A stretch of 20,544 nucleotides of DNA from Clostridia bacterium (GCA_017630995.1 JAGBUD010000001.1:1-20544); one strand, 5' to 3'. Positions 6,066 to 13,723 are shown, counted from the stretch's first letter. The notes: generated by a model not told the origin, from the letters alone. Translations and numbers: made by a program.

Positions 6066-7979
6066 ATGAAAAAGAGAATTGTTTGTTTGATTCTTACCGT
6101 GCTCATGGTATTCAGCTGTGTTGCTGTTCTTGCTTCCTGCGGTGGCAATGAAACCTGCACCAACCACGTTGACGCTAACCATGACGGTAAGTGCGACACA
6201 GACGGTTGCACACAGACTCTTCCTGTAACCCATAAGGACAACAACGGCGATGGCAAGTGCGATACTTGTAACGCAGCTGTTGAAGCGGAAGAGTGTGACC
6301 ACGTGGACGAGGATATCGATGGTGTCTGCGATCTTTGCGACGAAGAGGTTGATATCGACGTTTGCGAGCACTACGACGACAATGGCGACGGCTTCTGCGA
6401 CGAGTGCGACGAAAAGATGGACGACGGACGTGACGAGGTTGTCATCAACTATCCTTGGACTTCTCAGAGCCTCATCTTCCAGATGACCAACAACACCAAC
6501 AACAACGAGCTTCCCTCTGCTTGTGAGAGATATCTTGCAGGTGAGGACGACACCGTTTCCGACTCGATCGATAACGCTGTTCGTAACAGAAACATGCTCG
6601 CTGAGTACACCACCAAGGTTGATGTTCGTTATGAGTACTATCCTGATACTTCCGAGTATATGTGGGGTGCTAATATCAACCGTATCGAGAGCACAGTTCA
6701 GTCGCAGACCACAAAGGATGCGCCCGATATGTACTGTAACTTCGTATACGACCTTGTAGGTGCTTCCCTCAAGCGTTGCTTTGCTAACCTTCGTACCACC
6801 AGCCGTGGTACCGGTGAGCTCTACGGAAAGAACTACTTCGAGTTCAACAATGCGGATTACAACGAGGCTACCGATAACAGAGGTTACATGTACGAGTACA
6901 TGACTTCTCTTACCCTTTCTCAGCACAAGATGTACATCCTTTCTTCCGACTACTTTACCGATATGATTCGTGCATTCTTCATCATCCCCGTCAGCGTAAC
7001 TATCCTCTCTGACGTTGGAGATAAGATCACGGGTGACAGAGATGGCGACGGTAAGTTCACTATCGACGACTTCTATGAGCAGGTTAAGGCAGGCGAATGG
7101 ACCTACAAGCTCCTCGCAACTTATGCCGAGGCAGCGTACCGTCCTGCAGCAGGTAACACCGCAGGATGCCAGCTTTCCGACGACAGAGTTGGATTTGCAT
7201 TCGCAAACGGCGGTCTTGCAGCTTCCGGTATGCTTTACACCACTTCCGTTGTTATTATCCACAAGGTGTGGGATGATGAAGCTAACGACTGGAAGTACTA
7301 CTATCCCGCCAATAACGAGGATCTCTTCAAGTTCTGTGATGCTACTACCGAGCTCTTCCAGAAGCCCGGCGTTTGTATCGTTGGTAAGAACTACAACACC
7401 GCATGGGGTGACTCCAGCTACGAAGCAATTCGTACCAGATTCTCCCAGAACCACGTTCTCTTTGGTGACGTAATGCTCGTTGGTGCTTTCGAGTTTGACG
7501 AGTATCAGAACCTCAAGGAGTCCGGCGGTGGATTCGGTATCGTTCCTGTTCCTCTTTACAGAAGCGGTGACGAGTACCTCACTCAGATACATAACATGGG
7601 TCGTCCCGGTGCTATCCAGGTTAACACCACCAAGTTCGTTGAGTGCTCTGCATTCCTCAACTACCAGTCGACTCACTCAACCGATATCCTTAACGAGTAC
7701 TATGACTACAAGCTTCAGTACGACGTTGCTGACGGTTCTCCCGGAACTGTTTACATGCTTCAGTACATCCGTACCCACGTACGTAGCTCCTTCGACAAGT
7801 GCTTCGAGGATGCTATCGGTTCGTTCTACGGTTCTGAGGCTTCCAGCCAGAAGTGGCACCAGATAATGTCTGCTAAGGAATTCCAGCTTGACCTTCGTCA
7901 GGACTATGCAGGAATCTACGAATCCAAGAAGGAACACCTTGACGGTCTTACAAGAATGTACGCAGGTCTTCCCGAATAA
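6066..7979 (+). CDS. Solute-binding-type lipoprotein with N-terminal Cys/Asp repeats
   Basis: The 637-residue product starts with a lipoprotein signal (MKKR, hydrophobic core, lipobox LASC) with lipidated Cys25. Residues 31-114 hold four units of the pattern H-x-D-x-[DN]-x-DG-x-CD-x-C (for example KDNNGDGKCDTC), which resemble Ca-binding DxDxDG loops with paired cysteines. The remainder, about 500 residues, looks like an extracellular solute-binding protein of an ABC importer. Examples are the 'KAGEWTYKLLATYAEAAYRP' stretch, 'GGGFGIVPVPLY' and a C-terminal helical end. It should sit on the outer face of the membrane, raised on the repeat stalk. Codon choice is strongly biased to C-ending codons (AAC, TAC, TTC, GAC) unlike most neighbours, suggesting high expression. 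No permease or ATPase gene is adjacent. AAGGAGA lies five bases before the ATG. The ligand is unknown. Confidence 0.8.
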   Translation: MKKRIVCLILTVLMVFSCVAVLASCGGNETCTNHVDANHDGKCDTDGCTQTLPVTHKDNNGDGKCDTCNAAVEAEECDHVDEDIDGVCDLCDEEVDIDVCEHYDDNGDGFCDECDEKMDDGRDEVVINYPWTSQSLIFQMTNNTNNNELPSACERYLAGEDDTVSDSIDNAVRNRNMLAEYTTKVDVRYEYYPDTSEYMWGANINRIESTVQSQTTKDAPDMYCNFVYDLVGASLKRCFANLRTTSRGTGELYGKNYFEFNNADYNEATDNRGYMYEYMTSLTLSQHKMYILSSDYFTDMIRAFFIIPVSVTILSDVGDKITGDRDGDGKFTIDDFYEQVKAGEWTYKLLATYAEAAYRPAAGNTAGCQLSDDRVGFAFANGGLAASGMLYTTSVVIIHKVWDDEANDWKYYYPANNEDLFKFCDATTELFQKPGVCIVGKNYNTAWGDSSYEAIRTRFSQNHVLFGDVMLVGAFEFDEYQNLKESGGGFGIVPVPLYRSGDEYLTQIHNMGRPGAIQVNTTKFVECSAFLNYQSTHSTDILNEYYDYKLQYDVADGSPGTVYMLQYIRTHVRSSFDKCFEDAIGSFYGSEASSQKWHQIMSAKEFQLDLRQDYAGIYESKKEHLDGLTRMYAGLPE

Positions 7980-7997
7980 TTTGATTTAAAATCAAGT

Positions 7998-8030
7998 GAG
8001 GCATCGCGCTTTGCGCGGTGCCTCTTTTTT
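7998..8030 (+). terminator. Intrinsic terminator after the lipoprotein gene
   Basis: A 12-bp stem (GAGGCATCGCGC 7998-8009 with GCGCGGTGCCTC 8013-8024, one G-U pair), a 3-nt loop and six Ts. It lies 18 bp after the stop codon. Confidence 0.93.
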
Positions 8031-8041
8031 CTTTCAGTTTA

Positions 8042-8070
8042 TTGAAATGTTCCGAGTATTATGATATAAT
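8042..8070 (+). promoter_or_regulatory. Sigma-A-like promoter of the maf-nth-rnmV operon
   Basis: TTGAAA (8042-8047), 17-bp spacer, perfect TATAAT (8065-8070). The leader to the chosen maf start is about 105 nt. It contains a hairpin GCGGCA-TAT-TGCCGC (8093-8107) without a T-run, whose role is unknown. Confidence 0.85.
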
Positions 8071-8184
8071 TATGTTGAAAAGGCAATTTTGCGCGGCATA
8101 TTGCCGCATAAAGCATAAATTATTTGATTTTGCCGCCGAAGAATGAATTTTCTTAATGGATTTTATAAAGAGAGTGAAAGAGAA

Positions 8185-8787
8185 ATGGACGAAAAGATAA
8201 GATTTATATTAGCTTCGAAATCTCCGCGCAGAAAGCAGCTTTTATCAGAGCTTGGCAAGGAAATGGGATTTGAATTCGAAATCATTATCCGAGAGGTTGA
8301 CGAGGAGCTTGATAGCGGAATTTCAACGGTAGACGGTGTTCGTATTCTCGCAGAGAGAAAGGGCGCCGCAATTTCCGAAATGGAAGAATATTTCTCGTCC
8401 GTCGTTATTTCTTCGGACACGCTCGTTGAGCTTGATGGAGTGGCGCTCGGAAAACCGCGTGACGAGGAGGAAGCGAAAAGTATGCTTCGCTCGATATCGA
8501 ATAGGTCGCACTTTGTAAGAACGGGAATTGCCGTTGCATATAAAGGAAAGGTTTATAGCGGAACAGCTTCAACCGAGGTCGTTTTCTCCGAAATATGCGA
8601 AAGCGAAATTTCAAAATACGTTGAAAGCGGCGAGCCGATGGATAAGGCGGGGGCATACGGAATTCAAGGCTATATCGGCAAATTCGTCAAGGAATATATC
8701 GGTGAATTTGACACGGTAGTAGGCTTGAACCTCACCCTGACCCGCAAGCTGATATTAGAAGCTCTCGGAGGTGAGGGGATTGAATAA
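8185..8787 (+). CDS. maf: Maf family nucleoside triphosphate pyrophosphatase
   Basis: Maf proteins hydrolyse non-canonical or modified nucleoside triphosphates (dTTP/UTP- or m7GTP-type) to monophosphates. The product shows the family hallmarks: ASKSPRRKQLL (about 10-20), SSDTLVELDG with the probable catalytic Asp78, LGKPRDEEEAKSML, and GAYGIQG near the C-terminus. From the ATG at 8185 the protein is 200 residues, normal for the family, with the conserved ILASKSPRR beginning at residue 8. An in-frame ATG at 8143 would add 14 unconserved residues, so I prefer 8185 although its ribosome site (GAGAGTGAAAGAG) is modest. It is first in an operon, and its stop overlaps the start of nth. Subfamily (YhdE- or YceF-like substrate) was not resolved. 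Confidence 0.92.
   Translation: MDEKIRFILASKSPRRKQLLSELGKEMGFEFEIIIREVDEELDSGISTVDGVRILAERKGAAISEMEEYFSSVVISSDTLVELDGVALGKPRDEEEAKSMLRSISNRSHFVRTGIAVAYKGKVYSGTASTEVVFSEICESEISKYVESGEPMDKAGAYGIQGYIGKFVKEYIGEFDTVVGLNLTLTRKLILEALGGEGIE
8767..8774 (+). promoter_or_regulatory. Ribosome binding site fixing the nth start at TTG 8780
   Basis: GGAGGTGA, a near-perfect anti-16S complement, lies five bases before TTG 8780. An in-frame GTG at 8771 lies inside this site and so is unlikely to be the start. Confidence 0.7.
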
Positions 8788-9436
8788 GAAGCAAAAAAAG
8801 GAAAGGCTTGCCTTAATTGTTGAGCGTCTTAAATCCCTTTATCCCGACGCAGCTTGTGCCCTTGAATATGGCGGCGACCCTTGGAGACTGCTTGTTATGG
8901 GCAGCCTTTCCGCGCAATGCACTGACAAAAGAGTTAATATGGTATCAAAGGAGCTATTCCTTAAATATCCCTCTGCCGAGGCGCTTGCAGACGCCGATAT
9001 ATTTGAACTTGAAGAAATCGTAAAGCCTTGCGGATTATACAGAGTCAAAGCTCAAAATATAAAAGAAGCGTCAAGGCTTCTCGTTAGTGAATACGGCGGA
9101 GTTTTGCCAAGCGAAATGAAAGATCTTTTGCGCTTTGCGGGTGTTGGGCGCAAGGTTGCAAATCTTTTGCGCGGAGATATTCACAAGCTCCCCGCGGTTG
9201 TCTGCGACACGCATTGTATGAGAATATGCGCAAGATTCGGTATGTATCCCGTAACGGAAAAGAATCCCACAAGGATAGAGAAGATCCTTTGCGAGCTTAT
9301 AGAGCCTAATGAAAGCTCGGATTTTTGCCATAGAATCGTGCTTTTCGGCAGAGACGTGTGCTCCGCGCGAAATCCCGCGTGTGATAGCTGCGCGCTTGCC
9401 GACCTTTGCGAAAAGAGGAAAAAGGAACTAAAATGA
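8780..9436 (+). CDS. nth: Endonuclease III (DNA glycosylase/AP lyase)
   Basis: Nth removes oxidised pyrimidines and cleaves abasic sites in base-excision repair. Visible features are the helix-hairpin-helix with the catalytic lysine (LRFAGVGRKVAN, Lys125), the catalytic Asp143 in VVCDTHCMR, and the C-terminal [4Fe-4S] ligands in C-x6-C-x2-C-x5-C spacing (Cys194, 201, 204, 210). At 218 residues it matches the family. I chose the TTG start because of its Shine-Dalgarno site. The start overlaps the maf stop by eight bases, and the stop overlaps the next ATG (ATGA), so translation is probably coupled along the operon. The active site is intact. Confidence 0.95.
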   Translation: MNKKQKKERLALIVERLKSLYPDAACALEYGGDPWRLLVMGSLSAQCTDKRVNMVSKELFLKYPSAEALADADIFELEEIVKPCGLYRVKAQNIKEASRLLVSEYGGVLPSEMKDLLRFAGVGRKVANLLRGDIHKLPAVVCDTHCMRICARFGMYPVTEKNPTRIEKILCELIEPNESSDFCHRIVLFGRDVCSARNPACDSCALADLCEKRKKELK

Positions 9437-10032
9437 CAAGAGAAAAGAAGATTTTGAAATACCCCTTGATAGTCGAGGGGAGATACGATAAATGCACGCT
9501 TTCCTCACTTTTTGGCGGACTGATTATAAGCCTTGACGGCTTTTCGGTTTTTAATTCAAAGGAAAAGCAAGCGCTGCTGCGAAAGGTTGCGAGTAGCGGA
9601 ATTATAGTCCTAACCGATTCTGACGGCGGAGGCAGGCAGATTCGCTCATTCTTGCAATCAATGCTCCCAAAGGATAAAATATATAACGTCTATATTCCCG
9701 AAATAGAGGGAAAAGAAAAAAGGAAGAAAACGCGCTCAAAGGCGGGTTATCTCGGCGTTGAGGGTATGAAGCCTGATGTTCTTTTTTCAATTCTCGAGCC
9801 GTTTGTTGTGGATTCGGAAATCAAGCTTTCGGATATGGAGCAGATAAGCAGTGCGGAGTTTTTTGAGGACGGCTTTACGGGAGGAGAAAACTCAAAAGAA
9901 AAGAGGGCAGCGCTTGCGTGCGAGCTTGGATTGCCAAAGGATATGACGGCAAAGTCATTGCGCAGCGCGATAAATATGATGTGCTTATGCGAAGAATACA
10001 GAAAATTCGTTTCGGAGCATAAAGAAAACTAA
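9433..10032 (+). CDS. rnmV: Ribonuclease M5 (5S rRNA maturase)
   Basis: RNase M5 is a Toprim-domain endonuclease that trims 5S rRNA precursors, typically helped by ribosomal protein L18, in Bacillota. The 199-residue product has the Toprim signature: Glu15 in LIVEGRYD and the DxD pair Asp62/Asp64 in LTDSDGGG. The M5-specific 'KAGYLGVEG' stretch and a helical C-terminal domain follow. The ATG at 9433 overlaps the nth stop as ATGA and has AAAGGAA upstream; an earlier in-frame ATG at 9406 lies inside nth and lacks a ribosome site. It is the last gene of the operon and is followed at once by a bidirectional terminator. No 5S rRNA gene is in the window. Confidence 0.93.
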   Translation: MTREKKILKYPLIVEGRYDKCTLSSLFGGLIISLDGFSVFNSKEKQALLRKVASSGIIVLTDSDGGGRQIRSFLQSMLPKDKIYNVYIPEIEGKEKRKKTRSKAGYLGVEGMKPDVLFSILEPFVVDSEIKLSDMEQISSAEFFEDGFTGGENSKEKRAALACELGLPKDMTAKSLRSAINMMCLCEEYRKFVSEHKEN

Positions 10033-10033
10033 A

Positions 10034-10076
10034 AAAATGCTTGGTCTTCGATAATTCGAAACCAAGCATTTTTGTT
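10034..10076. terminator. Bidirectional terminator between convergent operons
   Basis: AAATGCTTGGT pairs with ACCAAGCATTT, and beyond a C/A mismatch TTCGA pairs with TCGAA around TAAT. Plus-strand tail: TTTTTGTTT. The minus-strand tail is a run of Ts complementary to the As at 10031-10037. It ends both maf-nth-rnmV and the long minus-strand operon. Confidence 0.9.
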
Positions 10077-10114
10077 TGGAGCTGTTTAGTTACCAACATC
10101 TCCACCTCTTTTTT

Positions 10115-10207
10115 ATTTGGTTATTATTCGGTTATGTCTAGATGCGGAAGCCTCTTTTTATTTGGTTATTATTCGGTTATGCCTAAATACGGAAGCCCCT
10201 TTTTATA
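10115..10207. repeat. 45-bp tandem duplication overlapping the 3' end of the TrmH-family gene
   Basis: Unit A (10115-10159) and unit B (10160-10204) are adjacent and differ at only four of 45 positions (10137/10182, 10141/10186, 10144/10189, 10153/10198). A fragment of a third copy (ATA) begins at 10205. Unit B contains the last codons and the stop of the minus-strand gene; unit A lies beyond the stop. It looks like slippage or unequal crossing-over. Confidence 0.9.
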
Positions 10208-11023
10208 TCTTAATTCCCAAAAGGCAACCGCTCCCGCCGCTGCAACGTTGAGAGAGTCCACCCCGTGCGACATGGGGATTTTAACGGTGTAGGTAGCTTT
10301 TTCTATCGTTTCCGACATAAGACCCGTGCCCTCTGTGCCGAGGATTATGGCGAGCCTTTCTTGCGCTGCGAGGATTTCGGAATCTATCTCAAGAGTATTG
10401 CACGAAAGCGCCATTGCTGCCGTGGAAAATCCGAGCGAGTGAAGCTTCTCGATATCGCGCGGCCAGTCGGCAGGCGTGTCGCCTATTTTCGCCCAAGGAA
10501 CGCAAAAAACAGTTCCCATACTGACTCGGATAGCTCTTCTGCAAAGCGGGTCGCAGCATGTTGGTGTTATAAGCACCGCGTCTATGCCAAGAGCCGCCGC
10601 AGAACGAAATATCGCGCCTATATTCGTTGAGTCGCATATGTTCTCAAGAACGGCTATGCGATGAGCATTGCGGCAAACCTCTTCGGGCATTTTGGGGGCG
10701 GGGCGGCGCATTGCTGCCAGCGCTCCGCGCGTCAGCTCAAATCCCGTTAAGGCGGTAAGCGTGTCGCGTTTTGCGGTGTAAATCGGTATATCGGGGTGAT
10801 TTGCTATAAGCTTTTGAACCGCGCCCGAAAGAAGAAGCTTCTCGTCGGTCAAAATCGATATCGGCTCGCACCCTGCCGAAAGTGCAACCTCAATAACGTT
10901 CGGGCTTTCGGCAATAAATATGCCGTTTTTGTCCTCCTCGCTTCTTCGAAGCTGTGCGCCCGTGAGGCGCACGTAAACGTCAAGCTCGGGGGCACCAAGC
11001 TCGCTCACTTCTATTATTTTCAT
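10169..11023 (-). CDS. TrmH/SpoU-family RNA 2'-O-methyltransferase
   Basis: A SPOUT methyltransferase that transfers a methyl group from S-adenosylmethionine to a ribose 2'-OH, probably of 23S rRNA. All three SpoU motifs are seen: motif 1 with Asn134 and Arg140 (DSTNIGAIFRSA), motif 2 ILGTEGTGL (about 228-235), and motif 3 IPMSHGVDSLNV (about 249-260). An N-terminal substrate-binding-like domain precedes it. I chose the ATG at 11023 (284 residues) because GGAGA lies five bases upstream. The in-frame ATG at 11035 has no ribosome site and adds four residues. It is last in the minus-strand block, about 37 bp after the DnaC-like gene. Its final codons lie in a 45-bp tandem duplication. The exact target nucleotide is unknown. 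Confidence 0.88.
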   Translation of the reverse strand: MKIIEVSELGAPELDVYVRLTGAQLRRSEEDKNGIFIAESPNVIEVALSAGCEPISILTDEKLLLSGAVQKLIANHPDIPIYTAKRDTLTALTGFELTRGALAAMRRPAPKMPEEVCRNAHRIAVLENICDSTNIGAIFRSAAALGIDAVLITPTCCDPLCRRAIRVSMGTVFCVPWAKIGDTPADWPRDIEKLHSLGFSTAAMALSCNTLEIDSEILAAQERLAIILGTEGTGLMSETIEKATYTVKIPMSHGVDSLNVAAAGAVAFWELRYKKGLPYLGITE

Positions 11024-11060
11024 AGATTTCTCCATAGGTGAAAAAGACTTTTGTAAACAA

Positions 11061-12011
11061 TTATTTACCGTTTATTCTTCTGTCCTTGCCGCCGAAAAGG
11101 AGTATTCTTGAATCCGAGCCGATAATTCTCGAGTAAATACGGTCCTCGTATTTATCGGATAGTTCTGCGGGGGAAAGGTTGGTGGATATAACCGTGAAAA
11201 GTCCCTTGTTTAGTCTTGTGTTGAGAAGATTATAAAGGCAGGTTACGGTGAATTGGCTTGAAAACTCTGTTCCGAGGTCATCGAGAATCAGAAGGTCACA
11301 TTCGAGGTATTTATTTGATTTAGACTCGGAATATCCGTATCCGCTTTTGAATTTGTCTGCTTCAAATGCAGAAACGATGTTTTGCGTGCTATCGTATATA
11401 ACGTCATAGCCCTTTTCGATAACCGTCTTTGCTATTGCGGTGGATATGTGTGTCTTTCCCGTACCCGTGGGGCCCATAAGGAGAAGATTTTTGCTTGCCT
11501 TGCCGAAGTTGTTGGCAAAATCCTTTGCAACATTGAGGTTTTTCTCCATTCTCTCGTGAAGATCGGGGTCGGAGGTGAAATGTGCGAGCGAGAAGTTATC
11601 AAACGACTGCTTTTCTATAAGCTCGCCAATTCCCGACGACTTAATGTTTTCCTTGAGGAGCGCCTCGCGGAAGCATGAGCACATATTGATGTCGGTGAAT
11701 CCCGTGTCGGAGCAAATTGGGCATGTATATTTGACCTCGGTATAGTCCTCGGGATATCCGAGCGTTTTGAGCACGGCTCTTCTATCCTCGTTGAGCTTTA
11801 GGTTTCTTTCTCTTATCTCGTCTATATTTCCGCCCTCACACGCGGTTTTAAAGAGCAGAAGCCCCGTTTTAACAAGCTCTGCGTCAATTATGCGGATATC
11901 CTTCGATATGTCGCGCACGTGTGCGTTTCTCTCATCGGCAAGCTTTATTGCGCGTTGTCTTCTCTCGTTTATTTCTTCTTTAACCTTTTGGTAATTATCG
12001 TATCCGTACAT
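11061..12011 (-). CDS. dnaC: DnaC/DnaI-type helicase-loader ATPase
   Basis: An AAA+ ATPase expected to load the replicative helicase DnaB onto DNA. The 316-residue product has an N-terminal helical region and a putative zinc site (Cys97, 100, 111 and 113). It is followed by Walker A GPTGTGKTH (180-188), Walker B LLILDDLG (240-247), and a sensor-like 'VISTNLS' with a downstream basic 'RIYSRII' arginine motif. This arrangement matches the DnaI/DnaC-like proteins of Clostridia. GGAGG lies eight bases before the ATG, and only five bases separate it from the DnaD-like gene upstream, so the two are co-translated and likely work together. The IstB transposase helper is an alternative family, but no transposase is adjacent and the zinc motif fits DnaI better. 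Confidence 0.88.
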   Translation of the reverse strand: MYGYDNYQKVKEEINERRQRAIKLADERNAHVRDISKDIRIIDAELVKTGLLLFKTACEGGNIDEIRERNLKLNEDRRAVLKTLGYPEDYTEVKYTCPICSDTGFTDINMCSCFREALLKENIKSSGIGELIEKQSFDNFSLAHFTSDPDLHERMEKNLNVAKDFANNFGKASKNLLLMGPTGTGKTHISTAIAKTVIEKGYDVIYDSTQNIVSAFEADKFKSGYGYSESKSNKYLECDLLILDDLGTEFSSQFTVTCLYNLLNTRLNKGLFTVISTNLSPAELSDKYEDRIYSRIIGSDSRILLFGGKDRRINGK

Positions 12012-12016
12012 AAATA

Positions 12017-13003
12017 TTAACCTCCGTTTTCCTCGTCGCCGTAGCTACGACTCAAAGCCTTGCTAAAGGCATCGTTAATATCAAATTCACCGTATCTCGG
12101 TGTGGGTTTCTTTTTGCTTCTTGCGCCGCCCTCTTTTTTCTTTTCATACTCTGCGGAGATTGCTTTGCTATCGCTTTCAAGCATTGCTTCGCATTCTGCG
12201 AGGGTTTTGCAGCCCGCCTCGTGCCATTTCTTTATGAGGGTATCCATATAGGGTAGGCTTGCGTTTCCCGTTGCAACAGTGGATTTACTGTAGGCAAGTC
12301 CGATGATAGCCCGAGAATAGCCGTAATCGTAAATCCATCTTCTTGCATATTCCTTTTCCATTTGAGAAAGAAAGCGTCCGCGTATTCCGATGAGCTTGCA
12401 AAGCTCCCTATCGGCGCCCGTTTCCTTTTCTTTTTCTTCAAGGTATTTTTCAAGCTCCTCGTTGCAATCAATGCCGAGCTTAACGAGCCTTTGCGCGTCT
12501 GTAACAAGGCGAGTCACCGTGAGCTTTTCCTTGCTGAGCAGATATGCGGCAAGCGTGACTATGTATTCCTCGCTCAAGGAGTATTCGGTGCAGAGCATAA
12601 CGATTTTTTTCGTTTCCTCTGTGGAGAGCATAGGCTTTTCAAGAAGTCTTGCACACTCTGCTATAATCCCGGCGAGCCCTTTATCTCTTATATGCTTTGC
12701 GATTTCGGTTCTGCTTTCCTCGATGGGCGAGTCCAAATCGGTTCTGGGTAAAAATTCTTCAAAAACGTGTGATGCGTTGTCGCTCTCCGCGCCGCTATTT
12801 ATTACGTTTGCTTCCTGCCAAAAAACCAGGGCAGATGCGGCGCGCGCACGCGTGGTTTTGGCGGCAAGGGCAAGCTCGTCCGCGCTCTCGTATTTTCCGT
12901 CAAGCGCGATAAGAGCAAGCAGCACACGCAGCTCCTCCTTTGAAGCTTCAGGGAAGCTGTCGTTTTCCCTTAAATGCTCCAAATTTATTTTATATTCCGT
13001 CAT
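12017..13003 (-). CDS. DnaD-domain replication initiation/restart protein
   Basis: The 328-residue product has an N-terminal helical, winged-helix-like region and then two DnaD/DnaB_2-type helical domains. The second shows the typical pattern 'DYGYSRAIIGLAYSK...YMDTLIKKW...GCKTLAE', with the conserved Tyr, Ile and Trp. Relatives act with the helicase loader in primosome assembly at the origin or at stalled forks in Bacillota. The C-terminus is basic and Lys-rich (KKKEGGARSKKKPTPR), which suits DNA binding. The ATG follows the rex stop with no gap (TAAATG), and dnaC starts five bases after its own stop. The pairing with a DnaC/DnaI-type gene supports helicase loading. Confidence 0.85.
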   Translation of the reverse strand: MTEYKINLEHLRENDSFPEASKEELRVLLALIALDGKYESADELALAAKTTRARAASALVFWQEANVINSGAESDNASHVFEEFLPRTDLDSPIEESRTEIAKHIRDKGLAGIIAECARLLEKPMLSTEETKKIVMLCTEYSLSEEYIVTLAAYLLSKEKLTVTRLVTDAQRLVKLGIDCNEELEKYLEEKEKETGADRELCKLIGIRGRFLSQMEKEYARRWIYDYGYSRAIIGLAYSKSTVATGNASLPYMDTLIKKWHEAGCKTLAECEAMLESDSKAISAEYEKKKEGGARSKKKPTPRYGEFDINDAFSKALSRSYGDEENGG

Positions 13004-13711
13004 TTAAAAAACTCCGTCTTCTCCGGACTCCTTGCCGGTCTTTATTTCGTAGCAAAGCTTCATAAGCGAATCTCCGAGGTGTATATTCTCAACGATAACG
13101 TTGTCCTCGGGGAATTTTATTTCCATATTCGCAAAATTCCAAAGTCCGCGCACACCCGCGTCTATCATAATTCTGCAAACCTTGTACGCAGCTTCCTTGG
13201 GCACGGTAACAACGCCTATTGCAACCTTTTCCTTTTTGCAAAACTCGCCAAGCGAGGAAACGGGATATACAGGAATTCCGCAGATGGATTTTCCTATGAC
13301 ATCGGGGTCTATATCAAACATAGCTATTCTGTCAACGCCTCTGCGCTCGAACATATGAGTTGACGCAAGCGCTCTGCCAAGGTTTCCTGCGCCGACGATA
13401 ACTGCTCTGTAGCCCTCTTCAACGCCCAAAAGCTCGCTTATCTTGCCGTAGAGGTATTTTACGTTATAGCCGTATCCTTGCTGCCCGAAGCCGCCAAAGC
13501 AGTTGAGGTCCTGTCTTATCTGCGATGCGGTAACGTTCATAAGGCGCGAAAGCTCTGCCGAGGAGATTCTGAGCCTGCCCTCGCGGAGCAAATCACCAAG
13601 ATATCTGTGATATCTCGGCAGACGCTTTATAACCGCGGCTGAAACGGTAGGCTTTAAAAAATCCTGTGCTCTTTTTCCAAAAGTTCCGTTTACTTTATCT
13701 ATGCTTTCCAT
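13004..13711 (-). CDS. rex: Redox-sensing transcriptional repressor Rex
   Basis: Rex represses fermentative and anaerobic genes and leaves DNA when NADH binds. The 235-residue product has an N-terminal winged helix (about 25-80, including SAELSRLMNVTASQIRQDL and FGGFGQQGYGY). A Rossmann domain follows, with the NADH-binding glycine motif VGAGNLGRAL (106-115) and the acidic strand end AMFDIDPD. The family ends are intact; about 20 extra N-terminal residues precede the usual start of homology. The ATG is preceded by AAAGGAA. It sits 12 bp after tsaD and abuts the DnaD-like gene with zero spacing. I found no convincing TTGTTAA-type Rex operator near it. Confidence 0.95.
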   Translation of the reverse strand: MESIDKVNGTFGKRAQDFLKPTVSAAVIKRLPRYHRYLGDLLREGRLRISSAELSRLMNVTASQIRQDLNCFGGFGQQGYGYNVKYLYGKISELLGVEEGYRAVIVGAGNLGRALASTHMFERRGVDRIAMFDIDPDVIGKSICGIPVYPVSSLGEFCKKEKVAIGVVTVPKEAAYKVCRIMIDAGVRGLWNFANMEIKFPEDNVIVENIHLGDSLMKLCYEIKTGKESGEDGVF

Positions 13712-13723
13712 GGGATTCCTTTC

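Noticed and set aside
6030..7676. 548-codon open frame on the minus strand opposite the lipoprotein gene
   Set aside because: It is a shadow of the strongly codon-biased plus-strand gene, whose C-ending codons avoid stops in the antisense frame. It covers most of a clear lipoprotein with promoter and terminator, and its translation shows low-complexity Val/Ser/Thr-rich sequence with no recognisable domain.
10115..10207. The 45-bp repeat considered as a CRISPR array or integration site
   Set aside because: The copies are directly adjacent without spacers, only two and a fragment are present, and one copy is coding sequence. No cas gene or integrase is nearby.
11053..11068. GTAAA-N6-TTTAC dyad between the DnaC-like and TrmH-family genes, considered as a Rex operator
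   Set aside because: It does not match the TTGTTAA-N4-TTAACAA pattern well, overlaps the dnaC stop codon and has no promoter around it. The region is AT-rich, so chance is likely.
11061..12011. DnaC-like ATPase considered as an IstB insertion-sequence helper
   Set aside because: There is no IstA-type transposase or terminal inverted repeat, the protein has the zinc motif of DnaI-type loaders, and the gene is embedded beside a DnaD-like gene in a housekeeping operon.
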